This document shows, one piece after another, positions 7,710 through 18,800 of a stretch of DNA of 64,000 nt. This DNA is from Alphaproteobacteria bacterium (GTDB lineage Bacteria; Pseudomonadota; Alphaproteobacteria; Puniceispirillales; Puniceispirillaceae): assembly GCA_022425485.1 (NCBI GenBank), contig JAKMFL010000058.1, forward strand, positions 1-64,000. Direction: 5' to 3'. The position numbers and the translations under genes were made by a program. The stretch's first letter is position 1. Each line of letters opens with the position of its first letter. The notes beneath the pieces were generated by a model. That model was not told the origin of the DNA. It made no database searches and saw nothing but the letters and a program-made list of their open reading frames with translations.

Positions 7710-7740
7710 CTTAATCTTCAGATGACTTAATCTTCAGATG
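7710..7740. repeat. Tandem duplication, 2 x 15 bp, 16-bp period, across the transporter stop codon
   Basis: CTTAATCTTCAGATG occurs at 7710-7724 and again at 7726-7740, separated by one A. The right copy contains the stop and last codons of the minus-strand SbmA/BacA-like gene; the left copy lies just outside the gene. Confidence 0.95.
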
Positions 7741-8977
7741 GTTTTGCCATGAATTCTTGGTCAATTTTTGGCAGTGGGGCATCTATAATGGCCGCTTCAA
7801 AGGCCTTTAAACGCTTATGGATAGACAGTAATTCAACAATCGTTGGCCATGAATTGACCAGATATTGAAAAGAATTAGAAACCTGACTAAACGCGGTTAG
7901 AATCTGTTGCATCAGCCCAAAGGTGATGCTCCCCACTACAATCGTTGGAATAAGCAGAAGATAGGCAAAGATGTTATCAGCTTGCAGATAAAAGCTCCGC
8001 GCCACATTGAAATACATATAATGAAAATATAGGCGGAAATAATTCCGGCGCACATTTGAAAACAGCTCTGTTAAGGTTGGCGGCTGGGCCCGTGTTTCAT
8101 CATCTTCGCCGTAAACCAGCTCTTTACGGTAAGCGGCCTCTACCCTTTGGTTTTTGAACTCAAGACCGGGTAGTTTCAGGCCGACCACTGCTAAAAACAC
8201 CGTACCGAACAAAGACCAGAAGATAGCAGCCATCAGTAATGGATTTGCAATCTCACCAACAAACGGAAGAGAGGTTATGTTCGAGGATAGCGCCATCAAT
8301 ACCGGCAGAAACGCAAATAATGTCATGATGGAATCTACAATCGCCACGCCAAGCCCCTCAACAATACCTGCAAAGCGCATCGTATCTTCTTGCACACGCT
8401 GGGAAGCGCCCTCAATATGCCGTACCTGCTTCCATTTCCCGACATAATAGTCGTTCATTGCCGTACGCCATCTAAACACGTAATGGCTGACAAAAAAGCG
8501 GGTAACCACATATACGCATATCCAGACAAAGGCTATTTGGGTGAAGATTAAAACTAAGCTGTAAAGATCAGCAGCTGTAGTTGTGCTTTCACCAGAAAGC
8601 GCATTTTGAACGGCATCAAAAAAGGGACGGCGCCAATTATTGATGGCAACCGATACCTGAACACTGAAATAAGTTGAAAATAATATCAGCTGGCTGCCAA
8701 GAATTGACCATCTCTGCCATTTATGCGGAAGATAACGAAACCAATAACCGGCAAAAATAGCACAAATGGCAATGTAATAAATATAAAACCAAAGAAATTC
8801 TGAGCTAATAAAATACCCGACCCCAACAATGGGATTATTCGGATCGGAATCGAGCGCAAAGCCAAGAGCACGGCCAATCTCCGTTCCGAAAATATACCAG
8901 ACAAAAATGGCCAAGGCCGCCCATAAAGCTGCACTTGTTAAAAATAATTTAGGACGCGGAAAAAAGCTTTCAAACAT
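7727..8977 (-). CDS. SbmA/BacA-family peptide transporter
   Basis: Inner-membrane protein of the SbmA/BacA family, which imports antimicrobial and other peptides using the proton gradient and in alphaproteobacteria affects very-long-chain fatty-acid lipid A. The N-terminus [20 protein letters not shown] and the segment [29 protein letters not shown] (in parts near residues 175-205) are characteristic. Several hydrophobic segments span the first 140 residues, 200-275 and 320-380. At 416 aa it is full length. It follows rodA on the same strand after 57 bp and may be read through from the rod-shape operon. Its last codons lie in a short tandem duplication. Confidence 0.85.
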   Translation of the reverse strand: MFESFFPRPKLFLTSAALWAALAIFVWYIFGTEIGRALGFALDSDPNNPIVGVGYFISSEFLWFYIYYIAICAIFAGYWFRYLPHKWQRWSILGSQLILFSTYFSVQVSVAINNWRRPFFDAVQNALSGESTTTAADLYSLVLIFTQIAFVWICVYVVTRFFVSHYVFRWRTAMNDYYVGKWKQVRHIEGASQRVQEDTMRFAGIVEGLGVAIVDSIMTLFAFLPVLMALSSNITSLPFVGEIANPLLMAAIFWSLFGTVFLAVVGLKLPGLEFKNQRVEAAYRKELVYGEDDETRAQPPTLTELFSNVRRNYFRLYFHYMYFNVARSFYLQADNIFAYLLLIPTIVVGSITFGLMQQILTAFSQVSNSFQYLVNSWPTIVELLSIHKRLKAFEAAIIDAPLPKIDQEFMAKPSED

Positions 8978-9034
8978 GATGATTTTCTTGCCTTAGTTAA
9001 GTTGCACCTTGCAAAGGCTAGCCCTTGCAAAATA

Positions 9035-10138
9035 TTAATAAAAGTCACTATCCTGCATTTTGGTATGAAGCGCGATATTAACCACAACGCCAAGCGCCAA
9101 AAATACCGTCAACATCGCTGTGCCCCCATATGAGATAAGTGGCAAAGGCGCACCGACAACAGGCAACAGGCCTGTAACCATGCCAACATTCACAAAAATA
9201 TATAAAAACAACATGAAAGAAATGCCCATGCAGACAAGCCGTCCAAACCGGTGTTGACAGCGCAAACCTGTTAGTGCAACAGAGGCTAAAATCGCAAAAT
9301 AAATGAGTAAAACGGTTAAATTGCCAACAAATCCAAACTCTTCGCCTATCATGGTAAAAACAAAATCAGTTTGTTTTTCCGGCAGGTAATTGAGCTGGCT
9401 TTGTGAGCCTTGCAAAAATCCTTTTCCAAATAGCCCGCCTGAGCCAAGCGCAATCTTTGACTGGGTTATCTGATAGCCAGCGCCTAATACATCTGCCTCT
9501 GGGTTTAAAAAAGTCATAATGCGCGCTTTTTGGTAATCATAAAGCTGAGACCATAATATAGGCGCCGCCGCCGCCGCCGCTAAGGCCCCCGTAACCAGAA
9601 ATCGGCGCGGCACACCTGCCGCGAACACAACAGCCAGCCCCCCCATCAGCAACATGAAAGAGGTCCCTAAATCAGGCTGAATTAATACCAACCCAAACGG
9701 TACCCCCAGCATCAACATCACCGGCAGGTAAGAGATCAGCGATTGTACCTGTTCAGGGGTTTGGCCGCTTAGATAGCGGGCTAATCCGATAATTACAGCA
9801 AGCTTCGCAGGCTCTGAGGGCTGGAAATTAAAGGGCCCTAACTCTATCCATCTTGTTGCCCCTGTTCCAGTTCCAACAAAAGGCAGCGCAATAAGTATCA
9901 GAACAGCAACAGCTAACCCCCAATAAGACAAGCGGTGCAGCCATGGGGTAGGCATCATCGCCACCACAATCAGCAGCATCGTGCCGATAGCAGCGCGTAG
10001 CATCTGACGTTCAGCCCAAGGTGACCATGCCCCTTCTGAGGCAGAATAAAGCGCTAGCGTGCCTATAACAACCAAAGCAGCAGCAGATATAAGCAACAGC
10101 CAAGGCAGACGATAAAGAAGCTGAAGGATGCCTAACAT
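9035..10138 (-). CDS. rodA: Rod-shape peptidoglycan glycosyltransferase RodA
   Basis: SEDS-family polytopic protein that polymerises lipid II into glycan strands during elongation, working with PBP2. About ten hydrophobic segments can be counted in 367 aa. Family signatures include GTGATRWIELGPFNFQPSEPAK near residues 89-110, split here by one helix end, and PLISYGGTAM near 333. The start overlaps the mrdA stop by one base (TAATG), indicating coupling. A run of GCC/GCG triplets at 9563-9580 encodes six alanines in a membrane segment. It is last of five rod-system genes on this strand. Confidence 0.95.
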   Translation of the reverse strand: MLGILQLLYRLPWLLLISAAALVVIGTLALYSASEGAWSPWAERQMLRAAIGTMLLIVVAMMPTPWLHRLSYWGLAVAVLILIALPFVGTGTGATRWIELGPFNFQPSEPAKLAVIIGLARYLSGQTPEQVQSLISYLPVMLMLGVPFGLVLIQPDLGTSFMLLMGGLAVVFAAGVPRRFLVTGALAAAAAAPILWSQLYDYQKARIMTFLNPEADVLGAGYQITQSKIALGSGGLFGKGFLQGSQSQLNYLPEKQTDFVFTMIGEEFGFVGNLTVLLIYFAILASVALTGLRCQHRFGRLVCMGISFMLFLYIFVNVGMVTGLLPVVGAPLPLISYGGTAMLTVFLALGVVVNIALHTKMQDSDFY

Positions 10139-12129
10139 TATGCTGAAATCCCATCTGATTTTAACATAAAATCCATGATATCCCGCGCAATAGGCGCCGC
10201 AGCAGAAGAGCCACTGCCGCCATGCTCAACAATCACTGATATAGCATAGCGCGGCTTCTCATAAGGCGCGAAAGCAACAAACAGCGCATGATCACGCTCT
10301 TTCCAAGGCCGGTCGATATTATCTATTATGCCTTTTTCGCGTTGCTCTTTAGTAATGCGTTTCACCTGCACGGTTCCAGTCTTTCCAGCCATGCCTTGTT
10401 CAATATCATGTTTGCGTGCTGTCCCTAGCCCACCTGCCATGACTTTACGCATGCTTTTATGCAAGAAACGGATAATATCTGGAGAGACGTCCAGCGGCGG
10501 GAATACAGCGCTTTTCTCTGTTCTTTTCTCTGTTCTTCTCTCTGGGCTTCTCTCTGGGCTTTGCTGTGTTACTAGGCTTGGTGTAATCGCTGAACGGCCA
10601 TTCGCTATCCTAGCTGTCATCAGCGCAAGCTGTAGCGGCGTGGTCAGAACAAACCCCTGACCGATACCTGCTACTACCGTCTCGCCGGGTGTCCAAACGA
10701 CACCGCGCTTTTCCAGCTTCCAATCGCGATTGGGAATAATACCCTCTTTCTCGCTGATAAGGCCAAGGGCACTCACATCCCCAAGTCCTAGTCGGCGGGC
10801 CATATCATGAATGCGATTAATGCCGGTTTTTAACGCGATTTGGTAAAAATAAACGTCACATGACCGCTCTATTGATTGTTCAGCATTAACCAAGCCATGC
10901 CCACGTTCAAGCCAACAATGAAAATTTTGGCCGCCAAATTCAAAAGCACCGCTGCAATCAATCCGCGTCTTCTGACTAATCACACCTGCTTCTAATGCTG
11001 CAGCTAATACGACCATCTTGAAGGTTGAGCCCGGCGGGTATAAACCAGAAATTGCGCGGTTTAATAGCGGGGTGCGTGGGTGCTCATTCATGCGCTGCCA
11101 ATCGCGCACCGAAAGCCTGTTTGAAAATAAGTTGGGATCAAAGCTTGGGGTGGAAACCATCACCTTAATCTCACCTGTTTCAATATCCATCACCACAACA
11201 GAACCAGATTCAGGGGGGATAAGCCGGCCTTTTTCATCTTTTAAGACCAAATCATCCCCCATAGAGACATGGGCACGCAGCTCTTTATTTTTTAATAGAG
11301 CTTCTTGTACTTCTGGCATCTGCACTGGTACGGCTTGCCAGCGTCCCCGCCGCAACCGATCGGTCGCAAAAAATTGCGCCTTAGCATCTAGCGACAGATA
11401 CGCATCTTCGCCCGGATTAGCTTGTTGATCTCGCAGAACCCTGACCGGCTTTCCTCTTGCATTTACTTCGACCCGTTCAAACCCGAACAGCCCCCGTAAA
11501 TCAGGCTCCATATTATGTTCAATGCCGGTTCGGCCAATCCGCGTTTCTGGCAAATAACGTAAATCAGGCTCTCCATCTATATCGCGTTTATTCACTGGCG
11601 AAACATATCCTGTAACATGTGCGGTCATCCACCCTTGCGGATAAATACGCTTGTAGCTTTTTTGGAAAGAGGCCCCTTCTAGCACTGGCGAAAGCACCGC
11701 AAGACGGGATAATTCACGCTGGGTTAAATTAGATTTAACTGTCACTTCTAAAAACTTTGGTTGCTCTGCGATTTTTTCTAAAATTGTTTCAATATTTTCC
11801 GGCTTTAGCGTGATAAGGCGGCTAACACGTTTTAGCCAAGCCTGATGGTTACTAATCCGCGAAGGCAGCATCCGTAGCTCAAACACCTCAGAATTACCAG
11901 CTAGAAGCCGGCCTTTACGATCCAGAATACGCCCGCGCGGTGCAAGCACGAGCCGCCGGTCAAACTGGTTATTATCGGATAACCTGCGATAGCCCTCGCT
12001 TTGTGCAATCTGCAACTGATATAGCCGGCCAACCAGCAACGCGCCCAGCACCCCCTGTCCAGCGCCCAGCATCAGCATACGCCGTGTCATAATGGTGGAT
12101 AATTCTTTTTGCTCTTTGCGCTTCTTCAT
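10138..12129 (-). CDS. mrdA: Penicillin-binding protein 2 (elongation transpeptidase)
   Basis: Class B PBP that cross-links peptidoglycan in the elongasome, anchored by one N-terminal membrane helix (about residues 17-40). A pedestal/dimerisation domain comes first, with the transpeptidase at about 300-655. The catalytic motifs are STFK near 367, SCD near 427 and KTG near 585. Residues about 524-539 are an odd charged insert, two SPER-type units followed by two RTEK units, encoded by four 12-bp tandem repeats between the SxN and KTG motifs. At 663 aa the protein is a little longer than most PBP2s. It overlaps mreD by 4 nt and rodA by 1 nt. Confidence 0.95.
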   Translation of the reverse strand: MKKRKEQKELSTIMTRRMLMLGAGQGVLGALLVGRLYQLQIAQSEGYRRLSDNNQFDRRLVLAPRGRILDRKGRLLAGNSEVFELRMLPSRISNHQAWLKRVSRLITLKPENIETILEKIAEQPKFLEVTVKSNLTQRELSRLAVLSPVLEGASFQKSYKRIYPQGWMTAHVTGYVSPVNKRDIDGEPDLRYLPETRIGRTGIEHNMEPDLRGLFGFERVEVNARGKPVRVLRDQQANPGEDAYLSLDAKAQFFATDRLRRGRWQAVPVQMPEVQEALLKNKELRAHVSMGDDLVLKDEKGRLIPPESGSVVVMDIETGEIKVMVSTPSFDPNLFSNRLSVRDWQRMNEHPRTPLLNRAISGLYPPGSTFKMVVLAAALEAGVISQKTRIDCSGAFEFGGQNFHCWLERGHGLVNAEQSIERSCDVYFYQIALKTGINRIHDMARRLGLGDVSALGLISEKEGIIPNRDWKLEKRGVVWTPGETVVAGIGQGFVLTTPLQLALMTARIANGRSAITPSLVTQQSPERSPERRTEKRTEKSAVFPPLDVSPDIIRFLHKSMRKVMAGGLGTARKHDIEQGMAGKTGTVQVKRITKEQREKGIIDNIDRPWKERDHALFVAFAPYEKPRYAISVIVEHGGSGSSAAAPIARDIMDFMLKSDGISA
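10511..10558. repeat. Tandem repeat, 4 x 12 bp, inside mrdA
   Basis: Two exact copies of CTTTTCTCTGTT (10511-10522, 10523-10534) are followed by two exact copies of CTTCTCTCTGGG (10535-10546, 10547-10558). They keep the reading frame and encode the RTEK and SPER units of PBP2. Confidence 0.97.
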
Positions 12130-12677
12130 CTAATTCTACTATCCATTTTTGTGCGCAAAATAAATTGCCCCGCAGAAGCAGCAGATACCAAAAGAACATA
12201 AAAAATTGGAAACAGCAAAATCGTCATTCCCACTTGCAAAAAGATATCACTAATCGCTGGCAAAGACAGATAGGCTATAAAATAGATAACCATTTTAAAG
12301 CTGGAAAAAAACAGGACAATCAGCGAGAAAGCAGACCAAATTTCTAGAAAATCACTGTGAATTAAAACTGGACTTCGCCATCTGGTTATCAGCGCCACCA
12401 ACACCAGAGCTGTTGCATTCATTCCCAGCATTTCAAAAAACATCAGCTCTGAGAATAGACCAATTAAAAAGACAGCAATAATGGAAAGCTGATTAGAGAA
12501 AAATAAATTCATGTAAAATACATAGGCGAGGACAAGCAGTGGGCCAGCTACAAAAAACACCTTCCACTGTGCAAATGCACCTTCTGCCAATACTAGAAAA
12601 CAGCCAAATAGTGCCAATAAAATCTGAATGGGGATGGGCGAGCTAAGCTCAGCAGGGCGTTCAAGTGGGCTGGTCAT
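12126..12677 (-). CDS. mreD: Rod-shape determining membrane protein MreD
   Basis: Small polytopic inner-membrane partner of MreC in the elongasome. It is 183 aa with about five hydrophobic segments (for example ILLALFGCFLVLAEGAF and LIVLFFSSFKMVIYFIAYL). MreD sequences are poorly conserved, and the assignment rests mainly on topology, size and the place between mreC and mrdA. Four-nucleotide overlaps at both ends show tight translational coupling. Confidence 0.88.
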   Translation of the reverse strand: MTSPLERPAELSSPIPIQILLALFGCFLVLAEGAFAQWKVFFVAGPLLVLAYVFYMNLFFSNQLSIIAVFLIGLFSELMFFEMLGMNATALVLVALITRWRSPVLIHSDFLEIWSAFSLIVLFFSSFKMVIYFIAYLSLPAISDIFLQVGMTILLFPIFYVLLVSAASAGQFILRTKMDSRIR

Positions 12678-13594
12678 TGCAGCACATCCTTTGTGCTAAA
12701 CCCTTCTAACAGCCGTTTGTTATCTGTTTCCGGCAATGGCGTGAAGAAATCTGCAAACCCGCCTATTTCAGTTACGCCCTGACCTTCTGGTCGTACTAAA
12801 ATGGACACAAATGAGACTTTGCGCAAATCCACGACAGGCTGGATATAATATTCGCGCCCCACCCCTTTGATTACTCTACCCACTGGCAAGCCCGGGGGTA
12901 GTATCTCGCCATGGCCGGAGGTAAGTACCAGCTCATTTTCTTTTGGCACCGCTTCTAATGGCAGAAAAGAAAGCGAAAGCATATCGCTGTTCTGGCCAAT
13001 AGCTAGCCCCGGCCATGAAGAAGTGCTGAGCAAAATCGGTATTCTGGAATTGACATCACTTAGCATCAGCACCCAAGAATGGCGTTTACTGGCCTCAATG
13101 ATATAGCCAACCAAACCATCGGCCGTAACCACCGGATCCCCGCGGTGAATACGTTTATCCGTGCCATGGGTGATCATCATAGTATGCGAAAAACTGCTGC
13201 CAGGTGCGGCAATGGCACGCGCCGTAACAGCTTGGCGATCAGCAGGGATAACCGCGCCTAGAACGGTGCGCAATTGGCGGTTTTCAGATTCTAAAATCTC
13301 AGAACGTCTCTGCCAGCGTTTCAAACGCTCATTTTCGGCGCGTAGCCGTACCGTCTCTTCTCGCAGAGACGCAACAGTTCTCATCCCCTCAAACATGGTC
13401 TCTACCGCGCGTACAGGCGTTGCAACTACATTAAATAATGGTGCAAAAAGCGCTGAAAAACCGGTCTGGACGGTACGAACGGCCAGCATATCTGCTTTGC
13501 CAACAAAAATCAGGGCAAAGCCAAGCAGGATAATAATAAGATGCAGGAAGCGGCGAGGTTGGGCGGCACGCATCCTTCCCGTGCGACCAGCCAT
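12674..13594 (-). CDS. mreC: Rod-shape determining protein MreC
   Basis: Periplasmic bitopic scaffold linking MreB to PBP2/RodA. A basic N-terminus and one membrane helix (about 15-35) are followed by a coiled coil (REETVRLRAENERLKRWQ in parts, about 80-105) and the beta-barrel MreC domain with GLVGYIIEASKRHSWVLMLSD near 165-185. At 306 aa it is normal. It begins 5 bp after mreB ends and overlaps mreD by 4 nt. Confidence 0.95.
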   Translation of the reverse strand: MAGRTGRMRAAQPRRFLHLIIILLGFALIFVGKADMLAVRTVQTGFSALFAPLFNVVATPVRAVETMFEGMRTVASLREETVRLRAENERLKRWQRRSEILESENRQLRTVLGAVIPADRQAVTARAIAAPGSSFSHTMMITHGTDKRIHRGDPVVTADGLVGYIIEASKRHSWVLMLSDVNSRIPILLSTSSWPGLAIGQNSDMLSLSFLPLEAVPKENELVLTSGHGEILPPGLPVGRVIKGVGREYYIQPVVDLRKVSFVSILVRPEGQGVTEIGGFADFFTPLPETDNKRLLEGFSTKDVLQ

Positions 13595-13599
13595 AATAA

Positions 13600-14640
<1,041 letters not shown>

Positions 14641-14734
14641 CTAACTTTCCCGTACCGTCGTTATTTTCGCCTAAACTTCTCTGTATCATGCATTTTTTAT
14701 GCCTTGCATGCAACGAGGTCAGGCTTTTAGTAAA

Positions 14735-14760
14735 GAAGGGTATCTTTGTGGATACCCTTC
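14735..14760 (-). terminator. Rho-independent terminator candidate after ilvC
   Basis: A perfect 10-bp stem, GAAGGGTATC (14735-14744) with GATACCCTTC (14751-14760), and a 6-nt loop, 44 bp beyond the ilvC stop. Read on the minus strand, it is followed by TTTACT, a short U-run. It separates the ilv operon from mreB. Confidence 0.65.
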
Positions 14761-14803
14761 ATCACTATAGCTAAAATTGTGGTAAAATCGAGGCTTAAAT
14801 AAC

Positions 14804-15826
<1,023 letters not shown>

Positions 15827-15995
15827 CTATTCTCCTTACATTTGTAACGCAGTTAATTCTAATTTTGTTTTTAAAGCCCTCTGGCTAAAACCTTTTTTAA
15901 ATCTGTCTTGCCGTCATAAACAAAAAGCACGTCTAGGGGAAAGAAAAAACGCAAAATGACAGCAGATAATTGATATGACTTTACGGGTACTTCCT

Positions 15996-16523
15996 TCAAT
16001 CAGCATCTATCAGATCGATAGTATTTCCTCTGGTCATACCGCAAACACCAGTTCTGGCAATCTCCACCGTGCCTAGGGATTCCATTAGCTTGATAAAAGC
16101 GGATATTTTTGACGAATTGCCGGTAACCTCAAAGACAAAGCTATTTAGGGTACTGTCTAGGGTGCGCGCCCGAAAACTGTCTGCCACCCGCAACGCTTCT
16201 ACACGATCACTACCTTGATTAACAATTTTTACCAACGCCAATTCACGCTCGACATGGGCAGGCCCGGTGGTTAAATCTTCAACAACATGCACCGGCACAA
16301 GGCGTGCTAAAAGCTTTTTAATTTGCTCTATAACCAGAGGCGTTCCGCTCGTTACAACCGAAATCCGGCTGGTATGACGCTCCTCATCTACTTCCGAGAC
16401 AGTTAGGCTTTCAATATTATAGCCACGTCCAGAAAACAGCCCCACAACACGTGCCAGAACCCCCGGCTCATTATCGACCAGAACAGACAAGGTGTGCCGT
16501 TCGGTTTGTGTTGTATCCAGCAT
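15996..16523 (-). CDS. ilvH: Acetolactate synthase small (regulatory) subunit
   Basis: Regulatory partner of IlvB that confers valine feedback inhibition. An N-terminal ACT domain (about 8-80, LSVLVDNEPGVLARVVGLFSGRGYNIESL in part) is followed by the C-terminal small-subunit domain (about 90-165, ELALVKI and FVFEVTG). At 175 aa it is full length. It sits 176 bp after ilvB and 172 bp before ilvC, unusually long spacers for one operon in this dense genome. The ilvB-ilvH spacer contains 15-bp tandem repeats. Confidence 0.96.
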   Translation of the reverse strand: MLDTTQTERHTLSVLVDNEPGVLARVVGLFSGRGYNIESLTVSEVDEERHTSRISVVTSGTPLVIEQIKKLLARLVPVHVVEDLTTGPAHVERELALVKIVNQGSDRVEALRVADSFRARTLDSTLNSFVFEVTGNSSKISAFIKLMESLGTVEIARTGVCGMTRGNTIDLIDAD

Positions 16524-16628
16524 AACAAAGCTCCTAAAACTAAGAGATAATCTTGATGGGCAGATAAAGCCCGCTTTTAAATGGAAAACCCGCTTTTTAA
16601 TGAAAGATTAAATAGGGGCCCGTCAAGT

Positions 16629-16688
16629 AATGACCAACCAAATGATGACCAATCACATGATAACCAATCACATAATAACTGGCCATAC
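16629..16688. repeat. Degenerate tandem repeat, about 4 x 15 bp, between ilvB and ilvH
   Basis: Units start at 16629, 16644, 16659 and 16674. The second and third share ACCAATCACAT exactly, the first differs at three or four positions and the fourth is eroded. It lies in the ilvB-ilvH spacer immediately after the ilvB stop at 16700 (minus strand). Confidence 0.85.
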
Positions 16689-16699
16689 TAACCTGTTTA

Positions 16700-18535
16700 T
16701 CAGACCAAAATTTTACCTTCTTCTGACACGGTTGCGTTAGATTCCTCTGCTGCGCTTAACAGCATTTCATTATGCGCAGAACCTGACGGGATCATGGGGA
16801 AGCAGTTTTCTTCTTTCTCGATACAGATATCGGCAATAACAGGGCCATCTGTTTCCAACATTGTGGTAATTACGTCTTCTAGATCTTCCACCTTCTTGGC
16901 TCGAAGTCCAGTCATTCCAAAGGTTTCCGCCAATTTAGTGAAGTCAGGAAGCGACGCTGTATAGCTCTCAGAATAGCGCGAGCCATGATTGAGCTCTTGC
17001 CACTGGCGCACCATACCCATCCATTCATTATTCAAGATAAAAACTTTCACCGGCAGGCGATATTGCGAGATGGTCGATAACTCTTGCATATTCATTAAAA
17101 ACGACGCTTCGCCAGAAATATCAATCACGGTGGCATCTGGGTGGGCGATTTGAGTGCCAACGGCCGCAGGCAATCCATAGCCCATCGTCCCAAGACCGCC
17201 AGATGTCATCCAGCGGTTTGGCTGATGAAATCCGAAATACTGCGCGGCCCACATCTGATGCTGGCCCACTTCGGTGGTGACAAACACTTCCCGATCCCGG
17301 CTCATTTGATATAACCGTTCAATGGCGTGTTGCGGCTTGATAATGCTGGATTTTTGCTCATAGGCAAGGCAGTTTTTCCCGCGCCAACCATTAATCTGCT
17401 CCCACCAGCCAGACAAAGCCTTGGCGTTAGGGGCAAAGTTTTGCGCTTTCATTTCTTCGAGCAGAGCCGCAATAGTTTCCTTAACATCGCCCACAATGCC
17501 CAAATCTACCTGCACCACCTTATTAATCGAAGCGGGGTCAATATCGGCATGGACTTTTATACTATTAGGAGAAAAGGCATTTAAACGACCGGTTACGCGG
17601 TCATCAAAACGTGCACCCAGATTTAACATGAAATCACAGCCATGCATGGTTAGATTAGCTTCATACGTGCCATGCATACCAAGCATACCCAAGAAGTGCG
17701 GATCATCAGCCGACATCGCCCCCAACCCCATAAGCGTTAGCGTTGTTGGCCAGCCAGTCACCTCAACCAAACGGCGCAAATTAGCGGTCGCTTCAGGGCC
17801 GCTATTAATTAATCCACCGCCGCCATAAATTACCGGCCGCTTAGCAGCTTTCATCATCTGCACCGCTTTTTTAATAGCGGCTCTATCAGGTGAGATAGTG
17901 GGACGATAACGATGCGGGGTATCCTGCCAGACACCGCCTTCGATATAAGGCGCATCTAGCATCTGCACATCTTTTGGCAAATCAATGACGACCGGCCCCG
18001 GACGGCCAGTACGGGCAACATGGAAAGCTTCTTCAATAGAACGCTGTAAATCAGCGCTCTGTTTAACAAGATAATTATGTTTGGTACATGGGCGCGTAAT
18101 CCCAGAAGTATCGCCTTCCTGAAACGCATCTGTGCCGATAAGGTGGCTTGGTACCTGACCGGTTAAACACACCACCGGTACAGAATCCATCAAGGCATCT
18201 GTTAAGCCCGTGACCGCGTTCGTTGCGCCCGGCCCAGAGGTAACCAGAACCACCCCAACTTTGCCTGTTGAACGTGCATACCCCTCGGCTGCATGCACCG
18301 CTGCTTGCTCATGCCGCACCAAAATGTGGCGAACAGCATTACTTTTGAAAATCTCGTCATAGATCGGCAATACCGCGCCGCCCGGATAGCCAAAAATAAC
18401 TTCCACCCCTTCAGCTTCCAGCACCTTTAAAAGCAAGGCCGCCCCTGGCATCATTTGCGGCGTTTCCGCATGAGCTTTAGCGCTAGCGTTATTGGGCACG
18501 CGCTTAGTGGTTTCTATTTTTGCAGTCATGATCAT
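16700..18535 (-). CDS. ilvB: Acetolactate synthase large (catalytic) subunit
   Basis: ThDP- and FAD-dependent enzyme condensing pyruvate with pyruvate or 2-oxobutyrate, the first common step to branched-chain amino acids. The N-terminal ThDP (PYR) domain has the activating glutamate in LVRHEQAAVHAAEGYA (near residue 75). The central FAD domain spans about 220-360. The C-terminal PP domain holds DISGEASFLMNMQEL ending in LNNEWMGMV (near 480-510). At 611 aa it is full length with about 25 extra N-terminal residues. Two in-frame ATGs (18535, 18529) compete for the start. Upstream is 265 bp without a convincing gene. Confidence 0.96.
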   Translation of the reverse strand: MIMTAKIETTKRVPNNASAKAHAETPQMMPGAALLLKVLEAEGVEVIFGYPGGAVLPIYDEIFKSNAVRHILVRHEQAAVHAAEGYARSTGKVGVVLVTSGPGATNAVTGLTDALMDSVPVVCLTGQVPSHLIGTDAFQEGDTSGITRPCTKHNYLVKQSADLQRSIEEAFHVARTGRPGPVVIDLPKDVQMLDAPYIEGGVWQDTPHRYRPTISPDRAAIKKAVQMMKAAKRPVIYGGGGLINSGPEATANLRRLVEVTGWPTTLTLMGLGAMSADDPHFLGMLGMHGTYEANLTMHGCDFMLNLGARFDDRVTGRLNAFSPNSIKVHADIDPASINKVVQVDLGIVGDVKETIAALLEEMKAQNFAPNAKALSGWWEQINGWRGKNCLAYEQKSSIIKPQHAIERLYQMSRDREVFVTTEVGQHQMWAAQYFGFHQPNRWMTSGGLGTMGYGLPAAVGTQIAHPDATVIDISGEASFLMNMQELSTISQYRLPVKVFILNNEWMGMVRQWQELNHGSRYSESYTASLPDFTKLAETFGMTGLRAKKVEDLEDVITTMLETDGPVIADICIEKEENCFPMIPSGSAHNEMLLSAAEESNATVSEEGKILV

Positions 18536-18641
18536 ATTCTCTTGTGTAAATTATATATCGCGCGTAAATCTTCGATCCTCTGAGCAGACTTTGACGTTTT
18601 AAATACCCGTCCAAGAATTGACCAACTATCGCCCAATAATC

Positions 18642-18685
18642 GTCCCAAAAACACCCAAGATACGCCCCAGAAACACCCCAGAAAC
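18642..18685. repeat. Short tandem repeats in the leader region of ilvB
   Basis: CCCCAGAAAC is repeated exactly at 18665-18674 and 18676-18685 (11-bp period), preceded by two weaker copies from 18642. The 18,536-18,800 gap between ilvB and miaA holds only these repeats. An 87-codon frame there is rejected as low-complexity. Confidence 0.8.
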
Positions 18686-18800
18686 GACTAAGAATCAAAA
18701 AAAGGCCTTCAGATAAAGCGCCTTTTACTTTTGCTATCCTTAGCGACAGAAACCCGCAATATTTCAATGACGGTACTTTAGCATAGTCTTTAAGAGAGTG

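Noticed and set aside
18504-18767. An 87-codon minus-strand frame upstream of ilvB, possible leader peptide
   Set aside because: Overlaps the ilvB start, has no clear ribosome-binding site, and most of it is translated tandem-repeat sequence. There is no run of Ile, Val or Leu codons as expected for an ilv attenuator.
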